NCBI RefSeq assembly: GCF_003149085.1
Contig: NZ_QGDT01000009.1
Location: forward strand, 1 to 64,000
Direction of reading: 5' to 3'
Length of the DNA stretch: 64,000 bases
Origin: Dyadobacter jejuensis
GTDB lineage: Bacteria > Bacteroidota > Bacteroidia > Cytophagales > Spirosomataceae
Shown here one piece after another: positions 36,438 to 46,001 of the stretch. The notes beneath the pieces are model-generated. The model was not told the DNA's origin and ran no database searches. It was given only the letters and a program-made list of their open reading frames with translations. The translations under genes were made by a program, and so were the position numbers. Positions within the stretch are counted from its first letter, which is position 1. The number at the start of each line of letters is the position of its first letter.

Positions 36438-38723
36438 ATGCATTTCAAAATCCTTGCACTAAACCTACTAATAGTTTTCATCATTCCTAAAAGCTACGCC
36501 CAGCAAGACTTTAGCACCCAGTATTTCAGAATACATATCGATTCGAAAGGATGGATTACAAGCATGAAAAACATTTCGACGGGAGGGCAGCACCACGAAT
36601 TCAGCCCTACCGACAAGCCGTCGCCGTTACTTTCGCTTTATGATAGCCGCAAGCAACAGTACCATTATCCCAGCAAAGCCGAATATAACCAGGCAGAAAA
36701 GTCCTTCGACCTTCAATTTCCGAATGGCTCCATGGCCACGGTTAGGGTAATAGCTCAAGAAAAATACCTGAAGTTCACCCTACAATCGCTCCATCCACGC
36801 AAGGGCATCGAGCAGATACAATGGGGAGCCTATCATACCAATATTACTAACCTATTTGGAGAGATTATTGGCGTGGCCCGCGATACTACGGAGGCCGTCA
36901 ACTACGCCATCGGCATGCTGGCCCTGGACGACAACACCTTGGGAGGGACGTCCGAAACTATAGCAGACGCCGCTCCCTTTCAGTATATGATCCATAGCCC
37001 CGACAAGCGTCGCTTCCCCCTTCCCGAGCATCTACACGAAGGACAAATATTCCCGATAGGAGGCGATGGAATCAACGACGTAGCATTTTATGCGCACAAG
37101 GAACCTTATTATCGGATTTTGTATGGTAATGCCGCTCAGATCGATCCCCAGGGAAGGGTGTCTATCGTGTATCATTCCCGAGACCGTGCCCCCCAACGAG
37201 AGGTTTATTTTTCGTTGATTCCGAATATGGCCGTCAACTCACCCAACCATCTGGAAGTTCAGCCGCTCCCAGGAATCGACTTTACGGGCTCGTCGGTGGC
37301 CCTTTGGGGTAGCCCCGACAGTACCGCCCTGCTGGATGTCATACAGCAAATTGTACGCTCCGAAGGCTTGCCCTACCCTACCATCAATGGAAAGTGGGTA
37401 AAGGATCCTACCGCCTTCGTGCCCGATGCCATGACCTATGGGGGAGTTTACGACAGCATCGTTCCCTATACGCATCGTTTAGGTTTTAAGGCCATCAGCC
37501 TCTATGATCAAGGATTTATCAAGGCCGACCGGGCCAATAAAGGGTATATTGATGGAAAAAACTTTGAAAGGAAACCCATAAAAATGGCTTCCGGCGATCT
37601 ATCGCATAAGGAGTTATCGGACCTGGCCGCTCCATACGGTATCATGATAGGCCGGACTCCCATTACCACCTCCTTGGCACCAGGCACCAAAGATGCCAGT
37701 CCCATTCCCAGTGACAGCCTCTGTTATCAACAAAAAAGATTGTTGGCTCGCGCTATCTCCTCGAGCGATACGATAATCCTGGTCGACAACCCACAATATT
37801 TGGATGAAATAGCCAGCTGGGAGGGCCATAGTAAAGACCTGAATATGATTAAGATAGGAAAGGAGCTCATCTATTATATGGGAGTTTCGAAAGAGGCTCC
37901 TTTCAGGCTTCTTAATGTCAAGAGAGGCTACTGGAATACACCCGTTGCTAGCCATGCAGCTGGCGATACGCTTTATAAATTGCAAGTAACGATTAACTTC
38001 GGTTATGACGGACTGATTCCTAACATCCAGTTGCAAGATGAGATAGCGGCCTATTATGCCACCTTGTGCAAGGTGAATGGCCTGGGCTATTACGACTTCG
38101 ATGGGCAAGAATTTTTGTTTAATAATGGCCATGGCTATTATTCTGTAAAACGATTTTTCCACAAAATGTTTGACAAGGCTCAAGACCTCGGTATCCCTGA
38201 TATCCGCTTCACTGGTTCCACCCTTTCCGAAGGCTCCTGGCACTACCAGAGTATCTGGAATGTGGGTGGGGGTAAAAACCTATACGATATCGAGACCCGC
38301 GAATGGGGAAGTGCTACCAGCCAGGGAAAAGACCTGCGAGACGTATCCTATGCCAATTTCTTCCCGATTGGCATGGGTGCTAACTTTCCCATTACTGCCG
38401 AATCTACCATGGCTCAATATGAACATATCCAAGCTATTTCAGTGGGTCTCGGCACTACCTATAGCCTTAAGCTCAACCTAAAAGATGTTGAAAGCTGCCC
38501 CGAAAAGGAATCGATCTTCAAGGCGATAAGGACTTGGGAGGACGCCCGTGCCGCCAATGCCTTTCCTCGGTGGATCAAAAAACAACTCGCCAATCCCGAG
38601 TACCAGTTTCATTTGGAAGCATTGGACGGCCACACCTGGCGGCTCTATAAAACGGACCTTCAGGGCAAGAACCCTCAACTATTTCAAACCCTCCATAGTA
38701 CTCCGGTCCGCTCTACGAAATAA
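36438..38723 (+). CDS. Secreted glycoside-hydrolase-like protein of unknown family
   Basis: A 761-residue exported protein (signal about 1-22, SYAQ). Residues about 23-280 are beta-rich and similar in layout to the super-sandwich domains that precede catalytic barrels in alpha-galactosidase-like enzymes. Residues about 310-680 have alternating strands and helices with FKAISLYDQGFI, YDGLIPNIQLQDEIAAYYA and GLGYYDFDGQEF. The last places an Asp-Phe-Asp at a strand end, as catalytic acids in TIM-barrel clans often are. A C-terminal beta segment closes the protein. I do not recognise a named CAZy family. It follows the HTCS by 146 bp on the same strand, so a role on the PUL substrate is likely, but no copy of the direct-repeat element was found upstream. 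Confidence 0.65.
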   Translation: MHFKILALNLLIVFIIPKSYAQQDFSTQYFRIHIDSKGWITSMKNISTGGQHHEFSPTDKPSPLLSLYDSRKQQYHYPSKAEYNQAEKSFDLQFPNGSMATVRVIAQEKYLKFTLQSLHPRKGIEQIQWGAYHTNITNLFGEIIGVARDTTEAVNYAIGMLALDDNTLGGTSETIADAAPFQYMIHSPDKRRFPLPEHLHEGQIFPIGGDGINDVAFYAHKEPYYRILYGNAAQIDPQGRVSIVYHSRDRAPQREVYFSLIPNMAVNSPNHLEVQPLPGIDFTGSSVALWGSPDSTALLDVIQQIVRSEGLPYPTINGKWVKDPTAFVPDAMTYGGVYDSIVPYTHRLGFKAISLYDQGFIKADRANKGYIDGKNFERKPIKMASGDLSHKELSDLAAPYGIMIGRTPITTSLAPGTKDASPIPSDSLCYQQKRLLARAISSSDTIILVDNPQYLDEIASWEGHSKDLNMIKIGKELIYYMGVSKEAPFRLLNVKRGYWNTPVASHAAGDTLYKLQVTINFGYDGLIPNIQLQDEIAAYYATLCKVNGLGYYDFDGQEFLFNNGHGYYSVKRFFHKMFDKAQDLGIPDIRFTGSTLSEGSWHYQSIWNVGGGKNLYDIETREWGSATSQGKDLRDVSYANFFPIGMGANFPITAESTMAQYEHIQAISVGLGTTYSLKLNLKDVESCPEKESIFKAIRTWEDARAANAFPRWIKKQLANPEYQFHLEALDGHTWRLYKTDLQGKNPQLFQTLHSTPVRSTK

Positions 38724-38911
38724 AAACAGCCCCAGCTACGACTCCTTTTAATCCTACCTCATGGAAAATCGAGTCTGTATTGCTTTATAGCTAAAACTTT
38801 TGCCTGTTCTGGAGAGAATAACATCAGGTACACCTCCCCAATTATTCCATTCTGTAAGGAATATGTGACCCGTTACGTCTAAATGAAATTAGAAACAAAA
38901 CCAATTGCAAG

Positions 38912-39367
38912 ATGTATCGATTCATTCTCATCACACTACTGGCCCTGTCCATGCAGGCCCAGGCTCAAACCAAACAGGCTCACCAGGGAAATATCTCAAG
39001 ATCGGGCTTAGCCATAGAAGGATATGACCCTGTGGCCTATTTTACGTCCAAAAAGGCGGTAGAAGGAAAAAAGGAGCTTGCTGCTAAAATTAACGGAACA
39101 GTTTATTATTTCTCTAATGCCAAAAATTTAGCGCTCTTTAAGGCTAACCCCAATCGGTACCAGCCACAATATGGAGGCTGGTGTGCCTATGCCATGGGAA
39201 ATAGTGGAGAAAAAGTAGAGGTGGACCCTGAAACCTTTAAAATTGTAGATGGGAAGCTTTATTTATTCTACAATAAATTCTTTACCAATACCCTGACAGA
39301 TTGGAACAAGGATGAAGCCAACCTAAAGAACCGAGCCGACAAGAACTGGCAAAAATTTATCAACTAA
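38912..39367 (+). CDS. Exported YHS-domain protein
   Basis: A 151-residue protein with a signal peptide (about 1-18, QAQA) and one YHS-like domain. The hallmark AIEGYDPVAYFTSKKAVEGK occurs near 33-52, then YYFSNAKNLALFKANPNRYQPQYGGWCAYAM. YHS domains are thought to bind metals such as copper; the Cys in GGWCAYAM may take part. The periplasmic function of such proteins is poorly defined. It is monocistronic, with no evident link to the PUL. Confidence 0.88.
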   Translation: MYRFILITLLALSMQAQAQTKQAHQGNISRSGLAIEGYDPVAYFTSKKAVEGKKELAAKINGTVYYFSNAKNLALFKANPNRYQPQYGGWCAYAMGNSGEKVEVDPETFKIVDGKLYLFYNKFFTNTLTDWNKDEANLKNRADKNWQKFIN

Positions 39368-39532
39368 AATCTGATTATTGTATGTCCAAACATAGAACCA
39401 ACCTTTAGGAGAAACAGAAGTTTCATCCTTGTAGGGTCGATTGGGATTCATTCCGTCCCACCACCCTATTAAACCGATAACTAAGAACCACAGAAAAGAA
39501 TGGTATAGCAATCCTGAGTAACGTATATTCAT
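39323..39532 (-). CDS. Possible small membrane protein overlapping the YHS gene end
   Basis: A 69-codon frame whose product starts MNIRYSGLLYHSFLWFLVIG, a plausible single membrane helix, followed by a polar aromatic tail (GWFYVWTYNNQIL). It overlaps the last 45 bp of the YHS gene in antisense. Most of the frame lies in otherwise empty DNA and the protein pattern is more natural than typical shadow frames. It has no recognised domain, and expression is uncertain. Confidence 0.35.
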   Translation of the reverse strand: MNIRYSGLLYHSFLWFLVIGLIGWWDGMNPNRPYKDETSVSPKGWFYVWTYNNQILVDKFLPVLVGSVL

Positions 39533-39596
39533 TTTTATTTGATAGGCTAGCGACAGCCTACTAGGCTTAAAAAATGAACCTGGTTAATCCAATACG

Positions 39597-40001
39597 ATGA
39601 TAACGCCTGGGACTACAACGATTCGGGTAATGATTATTGACGATCACCCCTTGTTCAACGATGGCCTGGCTACCATGCTCGCCACCAAGGACTCCATAGA
39701 GGTAGTAGGACAGGTATATCATAGCCATTCGGCCATAGAGGCCGTGAGTAAGGCTCGCCCCGACGTGGCCATCATAGATTATAGTATGCCTGGAATAGAC
39801 GGTCTGGAGTTGTCGAAGATGCTCTTAAAAGAGCACCCCAACCTAAAAATTCTTATTCTAAGCATGTATGGGGAGATCCATTTTATACAAGAGTTTCGGG
39901 AGCATGGGATCAAGGCGTATTTAGTAAAGACCGCCAATATCCCCCAAATGCTGGAGGCCATCCAGAGTATTAATCAAGGTCACACCTATTTTCGACCCTA
40001 A
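39597..40001 (+). CDS. Receiver-only response regulator (NarL-type receiver without HTH)
   Basis: A 134-residue protein consisting of one complete receiver domain: acidic pair Asp15-Asp16, phospho-acceptor Asp61 (AIIDYSMPG) and Lys111. It belongs to the NarL/FixJ receiver group (MIIDDHPLFNDGL) whose members usually continue into a LuxR HTH. Here the frame stops at the point where the linker would begin (QGHTYFRP), and no HTH is found in any frame just downstream. It could be a true stand-alone receiver acting by protein contact, or a truncated gene. There is no kinase next to it. Confidence 0.82.
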   Translation: MITPGTTTIRVMIIDDHPLFNDGLATMLATKDSIEVVGQVYHSHSAIEAVSKARPDVAIIDYSMPGIDGLELSKMLLKEHPNLKILILSMYGEIHFIQEFREHGIKAYLVKTANIPQMLEAIQSINQGHTYFRP

Positions 40002-40196
40002 ACGAATGGCTCAATAAGCCTGGGATGAGCAATCCTTAAAACGGCCATGAACTAACCTCTTCTTAAGTTAGAAAGGCATTAGAAATATATTCCTTCAAAT
40101 CGGCAAGTCAAAAGAGCCACGGAACTTTGAATAGGAATCGAACATCACCAAATTTTTTCCAAACCACCTTGGCATCCCCATGGAAATATCCACTGC

Positions 40197-42626
40197 CTAA
40201 TCTTCAACTTTAAGCACTTCCAACCTGCTATTCTGTAGATTTTGCTCCATATATCGATGTGCTTGCCGACCGAGCAACCTAGCTAAAGGAGGCTGCACCT
40301 GCTGATAAAGGTCTTGTTGATAGGCCTTCAATATCCTACGATTGCTCTGCATAACTAGGTTACTTAGCCCAGTCGTATCGACACTTCCCTTAAAGAGCCC
40401 ATCCAGATCGGGCTGGGTAACGATATAGGGTAATAAAACCTGAACATAACTTACCGAAGTGTCCTGTTCGAATTTCCGGGTCAGGTAGTTGGAGATAAAA
40501 CTAATCGACGTTACCGTTTCGAGGATTGACCCGAATTCTGGGGAATCGTGGACCTCCTTCCTAACGGAGCTGTTTTTTAATAGATCCCTAATAAATACCG
40601 ATTTGTCGTTGGCAATCTGGATAAAGACCAGCTTTTTTTTCTTCCATTTCTCCGAGGCTGGGAATACCGCCGACTCCAGATAATTGCTCAGGTCCATGAG
40701 GCTCATCAGCCCACTATTCTCGAAATACCCTCCATCCACAAAATACCCTTTGGTATTGATCTTGGCGGCGGGGCTAAATATAGGGAAACGCTCCGCTGTA
40801 GACGCCGCATACAGATAAGGCAGGGACTGTGTACCCTCAAAGTCGAGGAGGTTGTTGGAATCGATAAATATATCCTGGAACCGAAGGCTGTCACTACGCA
40901 CCGAAAAGGCTATCCCTCGTTGAGAGTGGGTTCCTGCCGAATTGGTAAGTAGCGCAGGATAAAATCGGTTCTGCTCCCGCCGTTCCCGAAAAAGGCTCGC
41001 CCATATATCCTGAAAGGTGGAGTCAAGCAGTGGGTTAGGGCCTTGCGTATAGGCGGCCTGCCCCATGGTTAGATTGGCATATTCCCGCATAGCCCTTTTG
41101 GACCGGTCCTCCTCGATGCCCAGCCTATCGAGCAAAGGCTGACCCAATAAATCGAACAGCAAGTCCCGCCCGAGAAGATAGGTAAGGTCCAGACTTACAA
41201 AGTTTTTCATACTGAGGGTCTTCGCCAATTGTCGAGAATCGCTACCTCGCCGATCCGAGGCTGCAAATAGCGACATCCCAACGGCTCCTCCCGACACCGC
41301 CGACATGGCCACCGTTTGGTCCAATATATGCGAATACTTCTCCGAGGCTAGCTCGGCCAACACCAGCTGATCCCAGATCGTCGCCTTAATCCCCCCTCCA
41401 TACAAGGCTATGAAATATAAGGTATCCTTATCTTCAAAGTGTTGGATCATTTCAGTCTGAAACTCTTTAATACCTACAGGTCCCTCTCGCTTTTCAGGAG
41501 AATAGGCCTGTTGACCTACCGTATGCAGCACATGTAGGTCGTTGCCCTTGTAATATTCGATATAGACGTAGTAACCAATAAAAAGAAAGGGGGCCAGAGG
41601 CACACCCCAACTAAAAAGGTAATAGGCTAGGTTCCGTTTCGATTCGGCCGTCGGCTCATCGTACTGGCGGTAGTACAGGTAATGTTTGAGCGGGATGATT
41701 AGGACTCCATAATACACCAGAAAATAGGCCAGTATTAACACCAAAGGATTGAACTTCAAAGGATATATATGGGCTACACCCACCACGAATACACTCATTA
41801 ACCCTCCGGAAGACAGAAAATATAAGAACTGTAAGTCGGTACGAAACAGCACCTCTCTACGGGTAATTTTAAAACAGGAATAAAAAATTGATAAGGAGAA
41901 AAGAGCGGCACAAAAGCTATAATAAGCCCAGGCAGACCAGCCATATACCGTTGTACTATAAAACAGTGCCCCAGCACAAAGTACCAATTGACCTAAGGCC
42001 ATATAAAAAAGTCGCCGATGTGGGGGCCTATTATTAAACCAGAAATTGGGCTGCTTAGTGGCTACGTACTTGAGTGCTATATAGAATAGCTGTCCACAAA
42101 CAAAAAAGACTAGGGCGAGGTATCGTACCCCAGCCATTCCATTATTGGCAAAGATTTCTTCATCGCTTCCACCCAGTAAAATTACATTTTTATAATGTAT
42201 ACGGGTAATCATATAAAACACTGCGGTGAGTAAACTAAGACCCAATGCAAAGCGAAATCGGGAGTCAAAGGTGGACTTCACCCCCTGCTGCCGATAGGTG
42301 ATCAGGCCCAAACCCCAGAGTACGGGTTTCAAAAACCACTGTACATCGACTCCCGTTTTGCGGTTGAATTGGATGAATACGGGATAGTAGGCTACTATTT
42401 GGATTAAAAAGAAAAGGAGTATGAAAAATAAGGCCAAATTGAGCGGATCTCTGTCGAGCAGGGCAATAAAAACAGTATCGGTCTGCTCCAAAAAGGTGAG
42501 CGCATACACCAGAAAAACGACTAACAGGCTGATCCAAGCGCTGACCCCAGCATCATACAGCCTAAAGACCAATGCGTAGATATCCTTAAGGAAAGAAGAG
42601 AACCTTATTGAGCGTATTCTCCACAT
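40197..42626 (-). CDS. Membrane-anchored patatin-like phospholipase
   Basis: An 809-residue protein joining a polytopic N-terminal half (about ten hydrophobic segments between residues 15 and 355, for example VSAWISLLVVFLVYALTFL and FVCGQLFYIALKYVA) to a patatin domain (about 395-740). The oxyanion block ALYGGGIKATIWDQ lies near 408, the nucleophile Ser445 is in SAVSGGAVG, where the first Gly of GXSXG is Ala, and the dyad Asp631 is in VDGGYFENSG. Patatin enzymes hydrolyse ester bonds of membrane lipids. The large membrane half is unusual and suggests action at the inner membrane on lipids or an unknown acyl ester. It is monocistronic and leftward. Confidence 0.85.
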   Translation of the reverse strand: MWRIRSIRFSSFLKDIYALVFRLYDAGVSAWISLLVVFLVYALTFLEQTDTVFIALLDRDPLNLALFFILLFFLIQIVAYYPVFIQFNRKTGVDVQWFLKPVLWGLGLITYRQQGVKSTFDSRFRFALGLSLLTAVFYMITRIHYKNVILLGGSDEEIFANNGMAGVRYLALVFFVCGQLFYIALKYVATKQPNFWFNNRPPHRRLFYMALGQLVLCAGALFYSTTVYGWSAWAYYSFCAALFSLSIFYSCFKITRREVLFRTDLQFLYFLSSGGLMSVFVVGVAHIYPLKFNPLVLILAYFLVYYGVLIIPLKHYLYYRQYDEPTAESKRNLAYYLFSWGVPLAPFLFIGYYVYIEYYKGNDLHVLHTVGQQAYSPEKREGPVGIKEFQTEMIQHFEDKDTLYFIALYGGGIKATIWDQLVLAELASEKYSHILDQTVAMSAVSGGAVGMSLFAASDRRGSDSRQLAKTLSMKNFVSLDLTYLLGRDLLFDLLGQPLLDRLGIEEDRSKRAMREYANLTMGQAAYTQGPNPLLDSTFQDIWASLFRERREQNRFYPALLTNSAGTHSQRGIAFSVRSDSLRFQDIFIDSNNLLDFEGTQSLPYLYAASTAERFPIFSPAAKINTKGYFVDGGYFENSGLMSLMDLSNYLESAVFPASEKWKKKKLVFIQIANDKSVFIRDLLKNSSVRKEVHDSPEFGSILETVTSISFISNYLTRKFEQDTSVSYVQVLLPYIVTQPDLDGLFKGSVDTTGLSNLVMQSNRRILKAYQQDLYQQVQPPLARLLGRQAHRYMEQNLQNSRLEVLKVED

Positions 42627-42856
42627 ACATTTGAGGCGTTATAAATATTGGAGTTCGACTTTTCTCCAATTTAAACACTTCAACAGATAAAAAGGCCTTT
42701 TAGAATGATGAATTAAGAATATAGTTATTCAATGGTTATTTTCCGAACATATAAGGGCTAAGGCATAGATTTTATAATGGAGAACCTCGCCGTCCCCCGC
42801 TCTAGGATAAGATCCAGGGCGAGGGACGGGAGATGATTTTTGTTGGGTACTACCAA

Positions 42857-43657
42857 CTAGTCCAACAATGTGGCAACTAGATATCCACCAGAGACAGTAA
42901 TCGTAAAACTACTATTCGAATTAAAAATAATCGACTGGTTTGGATGCCCTACCTTGTCATTGGTACCCCGAATTTTAAGCGTTTGTGCCGTGTTAGTTTT
43001 TAGAATACAGCTTAATTCTTGTTCTGCGCCCATACTGGTCACTGTGTATTGTCCATTATCATTATACCCGCCTAAACTTTCTTTATTAACCGTCGCATGA
43101 TTTAAGGTGTTGCCACCATCTGCTTCGGCAGCATCGGTATAAGCGAATGAAAGTAGTCCATTAATATAGGCTATATCGGTAGTATTATTCCCATAGGAAA
43201 TGTAGATAGACAAAATAGTTGATCCTTTCCGAAAACCCCTATATTCTATTTTATAGGTTTTATTAGCCAGTAAAGGAAGACTTAAACCCGGAATATCAGA
43301 AAGTGACTGAGTGGTATAGACTACAGGGGCTGTCTGAATGGCAATTTGGGTAGAACTAGCGGCGGGTAGCGGTTGCCACGATGCCAGTCCATTGGCGTCG
43401 GAAGTCAAGACTTTTCCAGCCCCTTGATTACCGTCGACGATTTTAACATCACCGACGACATGAAGACTTGCATCAGGTGCAGTGGTTCCTATCCCTACCT
43501 TTCCGTCGTCCTTCTTAATTACTACTTTCGACCCGTTTGTAGCCTCCACTTCTAGGTTAACATTTGGGGTAATCATTGTTGGATTACTTCCAATTTTTAC
43601 TTGGGCAAAGCTTAGAGTGCCGCATAATAATAAAATGAATAATAATAGAGTTTTCAT
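42857..43657 (-). CDS. Secreted tail-fibre-like surface protein
   Basis: A 266-residue exported protein (signal about 1-18). The N-terminal region contains KVGIGTTAPDASLHVVGDV and GAGKVLTSDANGLASW, sequences typical of Bacteroidota surface proteins that resemble phage tail-fibre collar regions. The C-terminal half (about 110-266) is a beta-rich module of unknown fold. No sorting domain is seen. It follows the T9SS cargo gene upstream by 77 bp on the same strand, so the two may form an operon. No enzyme signature is present; a structural or adhesive role is inferred. Confidence 0.72.
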   Translation of the reverse strand: MKTLLLFILLLCGTLSFAQVKIGSNPTMITPNVNLEVEATNGSKVVIKKDDGKVGIGTTAPDASLHVVGDVKIVDGNQGAGKVLTSDANGLASWQPLPAASSTQIAIQTAPVVYTTQSLSDIPGLSLPLLANKTYKIEYRGFRKGSTILSIYISYGNNTTDIAYINGLLSFAYTDAAEADGGNTLNHATVNKESLGGYNDNGQYTVTSMGAEQELSCILKTNTAQTLKIRGTNDKVGHPNQSIIFNSNSSFTITVSGGYLVATLLD

Positions 43658-43734
43658 AGATATAATATTTAGAATATTGTTGAAATGATGGTGTAATTTA
43701 TTGGAAGGTTATCTCCTTATGCGTTAAAGAATCA

Positions 43735-44973
43735 TTATTCTTTAACGAACTTCCGAATCTCAGTGATGATTTTCCCTTGGCTGTCTTGCAGGCGAACCAA
43801 ATATAAACCACTACTCAAGGCAGAGGAGCCAAAGCTGGTGGTTCCAGATCCATCGACCAATATATTTTGGCTTATTAGCCGCTGGCCGAGTAGATTACTC
43901 ACGGAAAGCGCAGCAATTCCTTTATAGTTGGTCACAAAATCGACTGTTACATGCTGGTGCTCGGCAGTAATTGGATTTGGGTAAACCTCTAAACTTCTTT
44001 CGGACTTGCTACAGGAGGTCGTGAGGCTTTGTATATGGCTATATGCAAAGCTGTAATCCTGATCGACCATCTTCAACCTGTAATAACTAGTACCCGGTGG
44101 CTGGGTGGTACTGAAATGATAAGTATTTCCGCTTCCTTCGATCTGTGAGGAACGAACCTGCCCTAGTTTAGTAAAAACCACAGCATCTTGGCTTTGCTCT
44201 ACTTCAAAATGATGCAATTGAATTTCAGCGGTCGTTACCCATTTCAGGTCCGCTTTACAGGACAGCTCTGAAGCGGTAAAGCTGATTAATTCCACAGGGA
44301 GTGGGACTTCTATCGAGCCTATCCCAAGTGCTGAAATCCCAGCAACTAAAGTCCCCATCAGTTCACTGTCTACAACGTTCCCAGTCGCATTAGGCCCACC
44401 GCTCAAATCGATCCAGGCAACACCATTCCATCCGACCAAACGTAAATTGGCGGCCGTAGCAAAAGTACTTACGTCTGGAATCGAAACTGTGACTACCACC
44501 CCGGCCCCAGTCCCTGTAATATTTTGCCAGTCCCATTGTCCTACAGGGCTAATAGCCATAATAGGACCTACCACACTATTAACATCATGGCTGGCTCCCA
44601 TTCCATCTGTAGGATCCAGGGGGCCACTAGGGTCGCCCACTATCCAGGCTGTAGCATAAGTACCCATACCTGTGGGGTTGCTTATGGAAAGTCCCCTAAG
44701 ATCTGTACCTGACCCAACAGGAAAGTCGAAAAACATCTGGTCGTATGCCTTTACGTAACCGTCTATATTGTGAGCATCGATAGCTCCTGTATAGGTCCCC
44801 GTACCAACAGCGCTAAAATATCCTGGACTAGACGAGCGATCTGTAGACCAAGTCCCCGAACCTAGGTCTAGTGTTCCGAAAGTAACAAACTCTCCTCCCG
44901 AAAATACATGCGTCTGAGCCGAGGCTTGGAGAGCCAGTAAAACTGACAGCAAAAAGTAAAATGTAATTTTCAT
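43735..44973 (-). CDS. T9SS cargo protein with type A C-terminal sorting domain
   Basis: A 412-residue protein with signal (about 1-19, ASAQ). Residues about 20-225 form a Gly/Thr-rich beta domain (FVTFGTLDLGSGTW). A module starting PLPVELISFTAS near 232 resembles the one in the 850-residue cargo at 20091-22643. The final 80 residues form a type A sorting domain (LEVYPNPITAEH, ALSSGLYLVRLQD, ending IRKFVKE). It should be exported across the outer membrane by T9SS. It leads a probable two-gene operon with the tail-fibre-like protein. No catalytic motif is seen. Confidence 0.82.
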   Translation of the reverse strand: MKITFYFLLSVLLALQASAQTHVFSGGEFVTFGTLDLGSGTWSTDRSSSPGYFSAVGTGTYTGAIDAHNIDGYVKAYDQMFFDFPVGSGTDLRGLSISNPTGMGTYATAWIVGDPSGPLDPTDGMGASHDVNSVVGPIMAISPVGQWDWQNITGTGAGVVVTVSIPDVSTFATAANLRLVGWNGVAWIDLSGGPNATGNVVDSELMGTLVAGISALGIGSIEVPLPVELISFTASELSCKADLKWVTTAEIQLHHFEVEQSQDAVVFTKLGQVRSSQIEGSGNTYHFSTTQPPGTSYYRLKMVDQDYSFAYSHIQSLTTSCSKSERSLEVYPNPITAEHQHVTVDFVTNYKGIAALSVSNLLGQRLISQNILVDGSGTTSFGSSALSSGLYLVRLQDSQGKIITEIRKFVKE

Positions 44974-46001
44974 TATTTAGATTGTTTAAATGACCAAATA
45001 ACTTAATTAGCGAGAGGGATATACTATTATAACATAACCAAAGTTATGTTAATTACAGCATTTTAGATATCATTTATTGGTATTTTATTTCCTAATATTT
45101 AAATAAATATTATTTACTATTTAAAGCTAGAGCAAGTTAATTATAATATAGTATATTTATTGTGCCAATAACTAAATTTAACTGTATTTAGATACCGAAT
45201 TTTTTTGGCATTCCTACAAGTGTCATATAGGACAAACGACCATTCCACATCCCCCAAGCCCCACTCTTGCGGCCAAGTATTCTGGATTAACGTCCTGATT
45301 GAATAGAACTTTCAAGTAATAAAAACGATACGGATCATGCCATATTCAAGAAATGGTTTCTATACGGCTATTCTGGAACGGCATCATATATACGATCTAA
45401 ACTGATTAATAATTTTATTTAAACCAGTATTTATACTATTCATTCCACGGATATATTGGCCATGATCCTATTCAAGGTTTCGGTCTGCCTATTTTTATGG
45501 TACACATTTAGCAAGAATAGTTAGCAGATTAGTAGCCAGACTCTCCAAAAAGGGGGAGAAAATAGGGTCAGGCCAACCAAGATAAGGAAACATAAAATTT
45601 ATACCCCTCTGAAAAGCTAACTCATTACCTTAAACGCGTTTTAGAATTACCACTATTCACAAAATAAAGTTCGATCCATATCACATCGTCTTACTACTAT
45701 TTACGACCCTAGATGAAAGCAAAAAACAATACATTATAAGGTAACCGAGCCCAAGCAGCGTTTACTTTTAACTGCTCCACTCCTGCAGAAATCAAACCAG
45801 GCACTCCATATATGCGGGCGAGACAATTTTCCATGTATTGAAGAGGAGGAGTTAGACCATGCAACCTGGATACGAGCTATCCTAGCCATACAATAACGTT
45901 AAAAAACGAAACGAGCTGGATATACAGAGGATACCTACCCCATGCACACTCAGCTCGCTATCATTACCCTAAAAAATTGAAAAATCTAAAATATACCCAC
46001 T
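44974..46001. other. Long AT-rich region without a supported gene
   Basis: This 1028-bp gap has only very short frames in all six readings. It presumably contains the promoter of the T9SS cargo operon on its left. The terminator of the leftward regulator lies on its right (45904-45957). The middle shows no repeats, RNA-like structure or domain fragments that I can recognise; it may be a decayed gene region. Confidence 0.45.
45904..45957 (-). terminator. Terminator of Asp-less regulator copy 2
   Basis: Read leftward, CGAGCTG (45957-45951) pairs with CAGCTCG (45918-45912) around a 32-base loop and is followed by TTTCGTTTTTT. The T-run is good but the loop is long, so strength is uncertain. Confidence 0.55.

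Noticed and set aside
42790-42829. A GC-rich hairpin (CCGTCCC/GGGACGG) as terminator of the tail-fibre-like gene
   Set aside because: The only T-run follows on the plus strand, where no gene ends, so a leftward terminator role is not supported.
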